From contig CALZDK010000095.1 in NCBI GenBank assembly GCA_945637645.1, positions 1 to 7,585 on the forward strand: 7,585 bases of DNA, given 5' to 3'. Shown here one piece after another: positions 1 through 6,827 of the stretch; position 1 is the stretch's first letter; the number at the start of each line of letters is the position of its first letter. Made by a program: the position numbers and the translations under genes. Below the pieces are notes generated by a model, which was not told the DNA's origin, searched no databases, and saw only the letters and a program-made list of their open reading frames with translations. Origin of the DNA: an uncultured Prevotella sp. GTDB taxonomy: Bacteria > Bacteroidota > Bacteroidia > Bacteroidales > Bacteroidaceae.

Positions 1-117
1 CCTCGAAAATGCAACGATAATTAACAGAGATCCCAATCCCTTAATAGTAAAAAAACACCGAATTGAAGAGGAATATAAACACAAAAAGCAAAATAACTAC
101 CTTATTATCAACGCATT
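1..117. other. AT-rich left edge, no gene assigned
   Basis: This stretch is AT-rich and I can assign no gene to it. One plus-strand frame is open from base 2 to a TAA at 239-241, but its second half is only the antisense of the tRNA-Ser gene and it crosses the tRNA terminator. It could be the tail of a gene that starts left of the window, but the composition looks intergenic. No good TAnnTTTG promoter box is visible on either strand. Confidence 0.4.
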
Positions 118-157
118 AAAAAAGAGCTGTCCACAACGCTTTGTGACCCAGCTCTTT
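118..157 (-). terminator. Rho-independent terminator of tRNA-Ser(UGA)
   Basis: Read on the minus strand, a 9-bp stem (bases 149-157 pairing with 121-129, AAAGAGCTG against CAGCTCTTT) encloses a second 5-bp stem (CACAA/TTGTG, 141-145 with 132-136) with a four-base loop. The 3' arm runs into six T residues. It lies 21 bases after the tRNA-Ser gene in the direction of that gene, so it most likely ends the tRNA transcript. Confidence 0.75.
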
Positions 158-178
158 AAAATTAATAAGACTATGGAG

Positions 179-263
179 CGGAGAGAGAGGGATTCGAACC
201 CCCGGTGCCTCTCAGCACGACGGTTTTCAAGACCGTTGTAATCGACCACTCTACCATCTCTCC
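179..263 (-). tRNA. tRNA-Ser (anticodon UGA)
   Basis: The minus strand folds as a class II tRNA of 85 bases. The acceptor stem is GGAGAGA (263-257) with TCTCTCC (186-180), and the discriminator base is G (179), as expected for serine. The anticodon stem ACGGT/ACCGT encloses the loop CTTGAAA, giving anticodon TGA, which reads UCA and other UCN codons. A long variable arm containing GTGCTGAGAGGCAC is present, typical of serine tRNAs. The T arm has the loop TTCGAAT. The 3' CCA is not encoded, so it must be added by the CCA-adding enzyme. The gene appears to be transcribed alone: a promoter lies about 50 bases upstream and a terminator directly downstream. Confidence 0.97.
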
Positions 264-311
264 TTTGAGAGTGCAAGGAATTGTTTCCTGCAAGTGTCTC
301 AATTGCGGGTG

Positions 312-343
312 CAAAGGTAATAACTTTTTTTCTTTCCACCAAA
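312..343 (-). promoter_or_regulatory. Bacteroidetes-type promoter of tRNA-Ser(UGA)
   Basis: On the minus strand, TTTG (343-340) is followed after exactly 20 bases by TACCTTTG (319-312), matching the Bacteroidetes primary sigma factor consensus TTTG / TAnnTTTG. Transcription would start around base 305, leaving a leader of roughly 40 bases before the tRNA. The element and the bases after it closely resemble the promoter of the tRNA operon at 7241-7286. Confidence 0.85.
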
Positions 344-379
344 TTTTTCAACCATTTTTTTCATCTTTGCCCCCTTTTT

Positions 380-410
380 CGGCTCTTTTTATGACCGGAG
401 AGCCGTTTTT
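380..410 (+). terminator. Terminator-like hairpin upstream of mutS2
   Basis: A 7-bp stem, CGGCTCT (380-386) with AGAGCCG (399-405), encloses a 12-base loop and is followed by TTTTT (406-410) on the plus strand. There is no T tract on the other strand, so it is directional. It lies 11 bases before the -33 element of the mutS2 promoter, so it would stop plus-strand transcription coming from the left rather than attenuate mutS2 from that promoter. No plus-strand gene is visible before it within the window. Confidence 0.6.
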
Positions 411-421
411 GTCCCTTTTTC

Positions 422-452
422 TTTGCCATTTCAAGCATTATGTGTAATTTTG
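422..452 (+). promoter_or_regulatory. Bacteroidetes-type promoter of mutS2
   Basis: TTTG (422-425) is followed after 19 bases by TAATTTTG (445-452), a full match to TAnnTTTG. Only four bases (CACT) separate the -7 element from the mutS2 ATG at 457. Because transcription in this phylum starts a few bases after the -7 element, the predicted start falls on or next to the A of the start codon, which implies a leaderless mRNA. Confidence 0.75.
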
Positions 453-456
453 CACT

Positions 457-3021
457 ATGATTTACCCAAAGAATTTTGAAAGCAAAATAGGTTTCGACGA
501 GGTGCGCTCCATACTGAGAGCTTACTGTCTCTCTACACTGGGCAAGGAACTCGTTGATAAGGCACAGGCATCGGCTGATGCAAACGAGATAAACGAATGG
601 CTCGCACAGACGCGCGAGTTCAGGAGACTGATGGAGGAACACGACGACTTCCCCATGAGTTTCTTCTTCGACGTGAGAGAATCGTTGGCGAGAATACGCC
701 TTGAGGGAACTCACATGGAGGAGGACGAGTTGTTTGACCTCCGACGGTCAATGGAGACTATAGACCGCATGGTGAGGTTTCTCAGAAGGTCTGAGGGCGA
801 GGCTGACGAGGAGCCACGCTACCCCTACCCTGCCCTTGCACGTATGACGCAAGACGTGATGACCTTCCCCGACATTATCAAGCAGATAGACCGCATACTC
901 GACAAGTTCGGCAAGATAAAGGACAACGCCTCTGACAACCTCTTCAACATTAGGCAGGAACTGGCACGCACCGAAGGCAGCATATCACGCACCCTGAACA
1001 GCATACTGAGGGCGGCACAGAGCGAGGGACTGGTGGAGAAAGACGTGGCACCGACCATGCGCGACGGACGACTCGTGATACCTGTTGTTCCCGCGCTGAA
1101 AAAGAAGATAAAGGGAATAGTACACGACGAGTCGGCAACGGGAAAGACTGTTTTCGTGGAACCCCAGGAAGTGGTGGAAGCAAACAACAGGGTAAGGGAA
1201 CTCGAAGCCGAGGAGAGGCGCGAAATAGTTCGCATACTGACCAACATATCCGCTGTGATACGCCCACACGTAAAGGACATTCTCGACTCATACACCTTCC
1301 TTGCCAACATAGACTATGTACACGCGAGGGCTGAGGCGGCGAAGGCAATGAGGGCTATAGAGCCCAAGGTGGCGGGAAATCCGCTGATAGACTGGATTGA
1401 GGCTCGCCACCCGCTTCTCGAACGATCGTTGGCAAAGCAGGACAAGCCCATAGTACCGTTAGAAATAACTCTTACGAGCCAGAAGCGGATACTAATTATA
1501 TCAGGTCCAAACGCAGGAGGTAAATCTGTCTGTCTGAAGACCGTGGGACTGATGCAATACATGCTGCAATGCGGACTGTCTATACCAGTGAGCGAGCGAT
1601 CCAAGACCGGAGTGTTCCGCAACATAATGATTGACATTGGCGACGAGCAGAGCATTGCCGACGACCTAAGCACCTACTCCAGCCACCTGATGAACATGAA
1701 GAACATGATGCGGCAGGCCAACGGCGCAACACTACTGCTCATCGACGAGTTTGGAGGCGGCACGGAGCCAAACATAGGAGGTGCCATTGCCGAGAGTGTG
1801 CTGAAACAGTTTTGCAAGAAGAAAGCCTACGGAGTGATAACCACCCACTACCAAAACCTCAAGCACTTTGCCGACAGCCACGAGGGCGTGGTGAACGGAG
1901 CTATGCTCTACGACCGCCACCAGATGCGCCCACTGTTCCAGTTGGCAATAGGGCAGCCAGGATCGTCGTTCGCCATAGAGATAGCGCGAAAGACGGGAAT
2001 ACCAGAGGAGGTGATTGCCGACGCGTCGGAGATCGTAGGAAGCGACTACATACAAAGCGACAAATATCTTCAAGACATTGTGCGCGACAAACGCTACTGG
2101 GAAGGCAAGCGACAGACAGTACACCAGCACGAGAAGACACTGGAACAGAAAATTGCCTCCTACGAGCGCGAGCTGCAGGAACTAGAACGCAGCCGGAAGG
2201 ATATAATCCGAAAGGCGAAGGAACAGGCGGAGGAGATTTTCCGCGAGGGAAACAAACGAATAGAAAACGCCATACGCGAGATACGCGAGCAACAGGCAGA
2301 GAAGGAAGCCACGAAACGTATTCGCGAGGAACTGAAAGCCTTCGAGGAAAGCATGGCTGAAGTGAGCGGAAAGACCGACACCGACGAGCTTATAGCAAAG
2401 AAGATGAAGCAAATACAGGAGCGACGCGAACGAAAACAGAAGCGCAGGGAGGAAAAGCAGAAGAAAGCGGGGACTACAGCTGCAACCTCTACGGCTACCG
2501 GGACGTCATCGGCTACTGCCGGAAAGACAACAGAACAGGAGCTGGAACGTGGGGACACGGTGCGCATAAAGGGTCTTTCGACGGTTGGAAAGATTGAGTC
2601 TATAGACGGAAAGATGGCAACGGTGATATTCGGAGACATGCGCACGAAAATGCGACTTGAACGCCTCGAACACGCAAAGGCGATACAAGTAGCAAACAAA
2701 ACCTACGACCGCAAGGAACAGCTTGGCTACGCTGTGAGCCAGCAGACACGAAACGCGATAGACTCGCGAAAACTGAATTTCAAACAGGACATTGACGTGC
2801 GTGGAATGCGTGCCGAGGAAGCTATAAACGCCGTGATGTATTTCATTGACGATGCCATACTCGTGAGCATGAGCCGCGTGCGCATCCTCCACGGCACAGG
2901 CACTGGAGCACTTCGCCAAGCCATCCGCCAGTATCTATCCACCGTGCCAAACGTAAGCTCGTTCCGCGACGAGCATGTACAGTTTGGCGGGGCTGGAATA
3001 ACGGTTGTAGAATTGGATTAA
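457..3021 (+). CDS. mutS2: MutS2 ATPase with Smr domain
   Basis: This 854-residue protein belongs to the MutS2 family: MutS-like core and ABC-type ATPase without the mismatch-binding domain. In Bacillus MutS2 splits collided ribosomes; in Helicobacter it suppresses recombination. Which role applies here cannot be told from sequence. The core/clamp region covers about residues 1-330. Walker A is GPNAGGKS (350-357), the signature-like motif is DDLSTYSSH (402-410), Walker B is LLLIDE (426-431) and the switch histidine is H464. A charged, probably coiled-coil region runs from about 540 to 668, then an Ala/Thr/Ser-rich linker (about 670-692), a KOW-like segment (about 697-738) and a C-terminal Smr nuclease-like domain with DVRG (780-783) and HGTGTGALR (812-820). 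It is slightly longer than Bacillus MutS2. The start MIYPKNFE fits relatives and sits directly after the promoter. It is monocistronic, ended by the hairpin just after its stop. Confidence 0.97.
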   Translation: MIYPKNFESKIGFDEVRSILRAYCLSTLGKELVDKAQASADANEINEWLAQTREFRRLMEEHDDFPMSFFFDVRESLARIRLEGTHMEEDELFDLRRSMETIDRMVRFLRRSEGEADEEPRYPYPALARMTQDVMTFPDIIKQIDRILDKFGKIKDNASDNLFNIRQELARTEGSISRTLNSILRAAQSEGLVEKDVAPTMRDGRLVIPVVPALKKKIKGIVHDESATGKTVFVEPQEVVEANNRVRELEAEERREIVRILTNISAVIRPHVKDILDSYTFLANIDYVHARAEAAKAMRAIEPKVAGNPLIDWIEARHPLLERSLAKQDKPIVPLEITLTSQKRILIISGPNAGGKSVCLKTVGLMQYMLQCGLSIPVSERSKTGVFRNIMIDIGDEQSIADDLSTYSSHLMNMKNMMRQANGATLLLIDEFGGGTEPNIGGAIAESVLKQFCKKKAYGVITTHYQNLKHFADSHEGVVNGAMLYDRHQMRPLFQLAIGQPGSSFAIEIARKTGIPEEVIADASEIVGSDYIQSDKYLQDIVRDKRYWEGKRQTVHQHEKTLEQKIASYERELQELERSRKDIIRKAKEQAEEIFREGNKRIENAIREIREQQAEKEATKRIREELKAFEESMAEVSGKTDTDELIAKKMKQIQERRERKQKRREEKQKKAGTTAATSTATGTSSATAGKTTEQELERGDTVRIKGLSTVGKIESIDGKMATVIFGDMRTKMRLERLEHAKAIQVANKTYDRKEQLGYAVSQQTRNAIDSRKLNFKQDIDVRGMRAEEAINAVMYFIDDAILVSMSRVRILHGTGTGALRQAIRQYLSTVPNVSSFRDEHVQFGGAGITVVELD

Positions 3022-3022
3022 A

Positions 3023-3058
3023 AAAAAGGTCTGCCAATAATATCTGGCAGACCTTTTT
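3023..3058. terminator. Bidirectional terminator between mutS2 and the ompH-like gene
   Basis: A perfect 9-bp stem, GGTCTGCCA (3028-3036) with TGGCAGACC (3045-3053), has an 8-base loop and is flanked by A5 on the left and T5 on the right, which can extend the stem to 14 bp. Each strand therefore reads as a GC-rich hairpin followed by a T tract. It starts immediately after the mutS2 stop codon and lies 21 bases past the end of the convergent minus-strand gene, so it can serve both. Confidence 0.92.
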
Positions 3059-3079
3059 AAATGTATTGGGATAAGGATG

Positions 3080-3694
3080 TTATTTCTTGTCAGCCTCCTT
3101 GAGGGTTGACTTGTATCTCTTGTTCAAACCGTTTATGACATCCTGGGTTATGTCGTGCTTCTTGTCGGCATAGAGGATGTTGTCGCCAGCCTTGGAGATG
3201 ATGAGGTCGTACTTCTTTGTCTTGTTGTAGTCCTTGAGGAAGTTCTGGATGGAGTCGCGGAGCGACTTGTTAAACTTCGCAGTCTCTGCATCGAGTTCAG
3301 AGCCGAGGCGGTTCTGCAGTTCCTGAAGGTCTTGGTCCTGACGCTGAATGGCAGCCTGTACGCTGGCAGCCTGCTCACGGCTTGCGAAACCATTGTTCTG
3401 CAGTTTCTGCTGGAAGTTGGCTGCAGCGGTCTGCAACTGCTTGCCCTTTGCGGCGAGGGTGTTGCGCGCGTTGTTGCTCTTCTTCTGCAGCACGAGAGAG
3501 TACTCCTTGCAGTATTTGTACTGCGACATGATAGAGTCAACCTCTACGAATGCTATCTTCATGTCGGTGGTTGAGGCAGCAGTTGCTGTCTCCTGCTTCT
3601 CGTCCATCTTTGGAGCCGAGTTGTTGCACGACGTGAACACGAGAGCCGAAATGGCAGCGATGCCCAGTGTGCGGGAAATGTTCTTCTTGTTCAT
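3080..3694 (-). CDS. OmpH/Skp-family lipoprotein
   Basis: This 204-residue protein resembles the OmpH/Skp family of periplasmic chaperones that hold unfolded outer-membrane proteins. The N-terminus (MNKKNISRTLGIAAISALVF) is a signal peptide ending in FTSC, so Cys23 is the likely lipidation site. A short Asn/Glu/Thr-rich tether (24-44) leads to the strand KIAFVEVDSIM (46-56), a long Gln/Ala/Lys-rich helical coiled-coil stretch (about 60-155), and a closing segment from Y162 with YDLIISKAGDNILYA and DITQDVINGLN, which matches the family's C-terminal strand and helix. E. coli Skp is smaller and soluble, so a lipid anchor is a notable difference. It lies 55 bases after metY on the same strand. 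I see no TAnnTTTG box in that gap, so read-through from metY is likely. The family call is firm; the actual client or role is not shown. Confidence 0.85.
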   Translation of the reverse strand: MNKKNISRTLGIAAISALVFTSCNNSAPKMDEKQETATAASTTDMKIAFVEVDSIMSQYKYCKEYSLVLQKKSNNARNTLAAKGKQLQTAAANFQQKLQNNGFASREQAASVQAAIQRQDQDLQELQNRLGSELDAETAKFNKSLRDSIQNFLKDYNKTKKYDLIISKAGDNILYADKKHDITQDVINGLNKRYKSTLKEADKK

Positions 3695-3749
3695 TTGTTA
3701 TTATCTTTAATTTTTTAATCTTTATTTCTTAACTATGAATCTATATTTT

Positions 3750-5033
3750 TCACACCTTCTCCATAGCCTGTTTCAGGTCGTCGATGATGTCATCAACGTC
3801 CTCTATGCCAACAGAGAGTCGGATGAGGTCGGGCGCCACGCCTGCCTCACGAAGTTGTTCTTCGGATAGCTGGCGATGGGTGTGGCTTGCGGGATGAAGC
3901 ACACAGGTGCGCAGGTCGGCAACGTGTGTGACTATGTTTATCATCTTAAGCGAATCCATGAACTTTATTGCTGTTTCACGGTCGCCTTTCAGGCCGAAGG
4001 CCATAACGCCACAACTGCCGTTGGGCAGATACTTCTCAGCAAGGTCATGGCACTTGTCGTCGGTAAGACCAGGATAGTCAATCCACGCCACGCGCGGGTC
4101 GTCGTGGAGGAATTGTGCCACCTTCTGTGCGTTGCTGCAGTGACGTTCCATACGCACGGCGAGTGTCTCAAGTCCGAGGTTGAGCAGGAAGGAGTTTTGC
4201 GGTGCCGGTATAGATCCAAGGTCGCGCATCAACTGTGCCACGAGTTTCGTGGTATAGCCGAGTTTGCCGAATGCCTTTGCGTAGGTCAGTCCGTGATACG
4301 ACTCGTCGGGAGTGCACAGTCCGGGGAACTTGTCGGCATGGGCAAGCCAGTCAAAGTTGCCGCTATCCACCACGCAACCTCCCACCTGTGTGGCGTGTCC
4401 GTCCATATATTTTGTGGTGGAATGCGTCACGATATCACACCCCCACTCAAACGGGCGGCAGTTAATTGGTGTGGCGAAGGTGTTGTCAACAATAAGCGGC
4501 ACACCGTTGCGGTGGGCAATGCGTGCGAACTTCTCAATGTCGAGCACCTTACAGCCAGGGTTGGAGATTGTCTCGCCGAAGAGAGCCTTTGTGTTGGGAC
4601 GGAAGGCAGCCTGAATCTCTTCGTCGGATGCCTCTGGACTAACGAACGTACACTCGATTCCAAGTTTCTTCAGTGTAACGCCAAAGAGGTTGAACGTTCC
4701 GCCATATATCTCGTTTGAGGTGACGATATGGTCGCCTGCCTCGCAGATGTTGAACACGGCATAGAAATTGGCGGCCTGTCCTGACGAGGTCAACACAGCC
4801 CCTACTCCACCTTCCAATGCGGCAATCTTTCGTGCCACGGCATCGTTGGTTGGATTTTGCAGTCTTGTGTAAAAATAGCCTTCCTTCTTCAAGTCGAAGA
4901 GCATAGCCATCTCGTCGCTGTTGTCGTACTTGAAAGTTGTGCTCTGCACTATGGGCAACTCTATCGGTTCGCCGTTTTTCGGCTCATAGCCTGAATGTAT
5001 GCACAAGGAAGCGCGTCTAAGTGTCTTTGTCAT
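3750..5033 (-). CDS. metY: O-acetylhomoserine sulfhydrylase (MetY type)
   Basis: This 427-residue protein is a PLP enzyme of the Cys/Met metabolism family. It most likely makes homocysteine from O-acetyl-L-homoserine and sulfide, the direct sulfhydrylation route to methionine, in the cytoplasm. Visible family motifs are YTRLQNPT (Y55 and R57, phosphate contacts), SSGQAA (83-88), VDNTFATP (D183 binds the pyridine nitrogen) and HSTTKYMDGH, with K208 as the Schiff-base lysine. The C-terminal substrate-domain segment THVADLRTCVLHPASHTHRQ is present. The length matches MetY/Met17 rather than the shorter (about 380-400 residue) cystathionine synthases and lyases, but methionine gamma-lyase-like activity cannot be excluded by eye. 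It starts 19 bases after the stop of a small membrane-protein gene and precedes the OmpH-like gene, so the three are probably co-transcribed. No SAM riboswitch is recognisable upstream. Confidence 0.92.
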   Translation of the reverse strand: MTKTLRRASLCIHSGYEPKNGEPIELPIVQSTTFKYDNSDEMAMLFDLKKEGYFYTRLQNPTNDAVARKIAALEGGVGAVLTSSGQAANFYAVFNICEAGDHIVTSNEIYGGTFNLFGVTLKKLGIECTFVSPEASDEEIQAAFRPNTKALFGETISNPGCKVLDIEKFARIAHRNGVPLIVDNTFATPINCRPFEWGCDIVTHSTTKYMDGHATQVGGCVVDSGNFDWLAHADKFPGLCTPDESYHGLTYAKAFGKLGYTTKLVAQLMRDLGSIPAPQNSFLLNLGLETLAVRMERHCSNAQKVAQFLHDDPRVAWIDYPGLTDDKCHDLAEKYLPNGSCGVMAFGLKGDRETAIKFMDSLKMINIVTHVADLRTCVLHPASHTHRQLSEEQLREAGVAPDLIRLSVGIEDVDDIIDDLKQAMEKV

Positions 5034-5052
5034 TATTGTTGTCGTTTTTTGT

Positions 5053-5262
5053 TTATGCCTTTTCTTTCACTGCGCATTTCGCTTTGGTACGTGCCTCACG
5101 GTCTTGATCCATGACACAGTGTATGCCACGTTGCCTCATCGCCTTGCTGTCGTGAATGTGCTGCGAGGCGAATCGTCCGTTTTTACGGAAAATAAGTTTC
5201 ACGCATAAAAAAGCCATACTTATAGCAATTATTAACGTGGTAGATACCAATATCTCAAACAT
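5053..5262 (-). CDS. Small single-helix membrane protein, conserved type in Bacteroidales
   Basis: This is a 69-residue protein of unknown function. One hydrophobic helix (about residues 3-25) is followed by KNGRF (27-31) and a polar tail with QHIHDSKAMRQRGIHCV (34-50) and QDREAR (53-58), ending in a Lys-rich stretch. From memory, short proteins with one helix followed by an H-x(n)-KA-RxRGI-C-x(n)-QDxEAR pattern are common in Bacteroidales; I could not check this by search. By the positive-inside rule the Lys/Arg-rich tail should be cytoplasmic. A longer reading from an ATG at 5334 is unlikely because that codon lies upstream of the TACCTTTG box at 5312-5319; the start at 5262 places the helix at the N-terminus. 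It is the first gene of the minus-strand group, 19 bases before metY, which suggests co-expression but not a shared function. Confidence 0.8.
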   Translation of the reverse strand: MFEILVSTTLIIAISMAFLCVKLIFRKNGRFASQHIHDSKAMRQRGIHCVMDQDREARTKAKCAVKEKA

Positions 5263-5311
5263 ATTTATTAATTTTGCAAACGATTTTGTATGAAATGCCG
5301 CAATTTTGCCG

Positions 5312-5342
5312 CAAAGGTAATACAAATAAATCAAAAATCAGA
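5312..5342 (-). promoter_or_regulatory. Probable promoter of the small membrane protein-metY-ompH group
   Basis: On the minus strand TACCTTTG (5319-5312) matches TAnnTTTG fully. The -33 element is weaker: TCTG (5342-5339) at a spacing of 19 bases differs from TTTG at one position. Transcription would begin near 5305, giving a leader of roughly 40 bases before the ATG at 5262. No equally good box is seen before metY or the ompH-like gene. Confidence 0.6.
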
Positions 5343-5369
5343 CATCTATCATAAAAAAATAGCAAAATA

Positions 5370-6827
5370 ATGACTAAAAGTGATTTAAAACCTACATGCG
5401 TGTTCGAGCAATTTGCACGAATCAACGAAATTCCACGCCCTTCGAAGCGTGAGGAGAAGATGATCGAGTATCTCAGAAACTGGGGCGAGAGCCACAATCT
5501 TGACACACAGGTTGACAAGACAGGCAACGTAATAATACGCAAGGCAGCAACGCCTGGATATGAGAACCGCAAAACGGTAATACTCCAGAGCCACATGGAC
5601 ATGGTGTGCGACAAACTTGTTGATGTGGAGTTCGACTTCGACAACGACGCCATACAGACATACATCGACGGCGAGTGGCTTACAGCCAAGGGCACGACAT
5701 TAGGAGCTGACGACGGAATTGGCTGCGCCATAGAGTTAGCGATACTTGACAGCAACGACATTGAGCACGGACCAATAGAGTGTGTATTCACTCGCGACGA
5801 AGAGACACAGCTGACAGGTGCAAGCGGTATGGAGGCAGGATTCATGACGGGCGATATGCTTATTAACCTTGACAGCGAGGACGAGGGACAGATTTTCGTG
5901 AGCTGCGCCGGCGGACGTTCCACCTTCGCCACGTTCAACTTCTGCCGCGAAGCCGCCCCTGCAGGCTTTTTCTTCCTCGAAGGATCGATAAAAGGACTTA
6001 CGGGAGGACACTCTGGCGACGACATCGACAAGAAACGCGCCAACGCAATAAAGATTCTCGCACGATTCATCTACGCCGAGATGCAGAAGATGGACGTGCG
6101 CGTGGCACAGTTCAACTCCGGCAAGATGCACAACGCCATACCACGCGACGGAAAGTTTGTCATTGCCGTTCCTGCAAGCGAGAAGGAAACGGTGCGAGTT
6201 GACTGGAATGTGTTCATCAGTGAAGTGGAAGAGGAATACCACGTAACCGACACCGGGATGGTAGCATCGATGCAGAGCGCAGATTCACAGACTGTGTTGC
6301 CTGAGGATGTGGCAGGCAGATTCGTACGTGCGCTGCAGGCTGTTGACAACGGAGTGTTTGCCATTTGCCAGGACGAGGCTCTTGCCAACATGGTGGAGAC
6401 ATCGAGCAACATTGCAAGCATAGTGACGGAGGACGACAAGATAAAAGTGGTGGCATCGCAGCGAAGCAACGTGATGAGCAATCTCGACAACCAGTGCAAC
6501 ACCATAAAGGCATTGTTTGAGTTGGCAGGCGCGGAAGTGGAACAAAACGACGGCTACCCCGCCTGGAAGATGAACCCCAACAGCGAGTTGACCAAGACCG
6601 TGGTGGCAACCTACAAGCGTCTCTTCGGTAAGGAGCCGATAGTACGCGGCATCCACGCCGGCCTGGAGTGCGGTCTGTTCTCGGAGCGTTATCCACAGCT
6701 CGACATGGTGTCGTTCGGACCGACACTGCGCTACGTTCACACCCCTGAGGAGCGCATCCACATACCAACTGTACAGATGGTGTGGGATCATCTTCTGGCA
6801 ATATTGAAGGAAGTGCCCGTGAAATGA
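5370..6827 (+). CDS. pepD: Aminoacyl-histidine dipeptidase, peptidase M20C family
   Basis: This 485-residue protein matches PepD, the cytoplasmic zinc dipeptidase that hydrolyses Xaa-His and many other dipeptides, and has the same length as the E. coli enzyme as I recall it. The expected metal and catalytic residues are present in order: H75 and D77 in QSHMDMV, D114 in GADDGIG, E144/E145 in TRDEETQLTGA, D168 in NLDSEDEG, H214 in TGGHSGDD (lid domain, about residues 190-390), E433 in GIHAGLECG, and H457 in RYVHTPEER. The domain order is the M20 split catalytic domain with an inserted dimerisation/lid part. The start MTKSDLKPTCVFEQF is well placed. It is divergent from the small membrane-protein gene, with 107 bases between the two starts; no clear two-part promoter reading toward pepD is visible there. 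Its stop overlaps the start of a downstream lipoprotein gene. Confidence 0.95.
   Translation: MTKSDLKPTCVFEQFARINEIPRPSKREEKMIEYLRNWGESHNLDTQVDKTGNVIIRKAATPGYENRKTVILQSHMDMVCDKLVDVEFDFDNDAIQTYIDGEWLTAKGTTLGADDGIGCAIELAILDSNDIEHGPIECVFTRDEETQLTGASGMEAGFMTGDMLINLDSEDEGQIFVSCAGGRSTFATFNFCREAAPAGFFFLEGSIKGLTGGHSGDDIDKKRANAIKILARFIYAEMQKMDVRVAQFNSGKMHNAIPRDGKFVIAVPASEKETVRVDWNVFISEVEEEYHVTDTGMVASMQSADSQTVLPEDVAGRFVRALQAVDNGVFAICQDEALANMVETSSNIASIVTEDDKIKVVASQRSNVMSNLDNQCNTIKALFELAGAEVEQNDGYPAWKMNPNSELTKTVVATYKRLFGKEPIVRGIHAGLECGLFSERYPQLDMVSFGPTLRYVHTPEERIHIPTVQMVWDHLLAILKEVPVK

Noticed and set aside
2..241. Plus-strand frame open from the window edge to TAA at 239-241, about 79 codons, without a start codon in view
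   Set aside because: The second half is the reverse complement of the tRNA-Ser gene, which often gives a false RERDSNPRCLSARRFSRPL-like peptide. The first half is AT-rich with no recognisable domain, and the frame crosses the tRNA terminator. A real gene tail from beyond the edge cannot be fully excluded.
1812..2360. 182-residue plus-strand reading frame inside mutS2
   Set aside because: It is an alternative frame of the ATPase and coiled-coil part of mutS2. Its Arg/Gly/Thr-rich composition is that of a shadow frame, and mutS2 itself has all its motifs in the main frame.
3876..4718. 280-residue plus-strand reading frame opposite metY
   Set aside because: It is antisense to a gene with intact PLP-enzyme motifs. 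The Cys/His/Val-rich translation is typical of an antisense shadow and shows no domain.
5263..5334. N-terminal extension of the small membrane protein to ATG 5334
   Set aside because: The extra 24 residues lie over and upstream of the TACCTTTG box, so they would not be on a transcript from that promoter, and they would place unrelated sequence before the membrane helix.
5255..6070. 271-residue minus-strand frame opposite pepD and the intergenic region
   Set aside because: It is antisense to the pepD metal-binding part. The Ser/Leu/Pro-rich product matches no family, and it would overlap the promoter region between the divergent genes.
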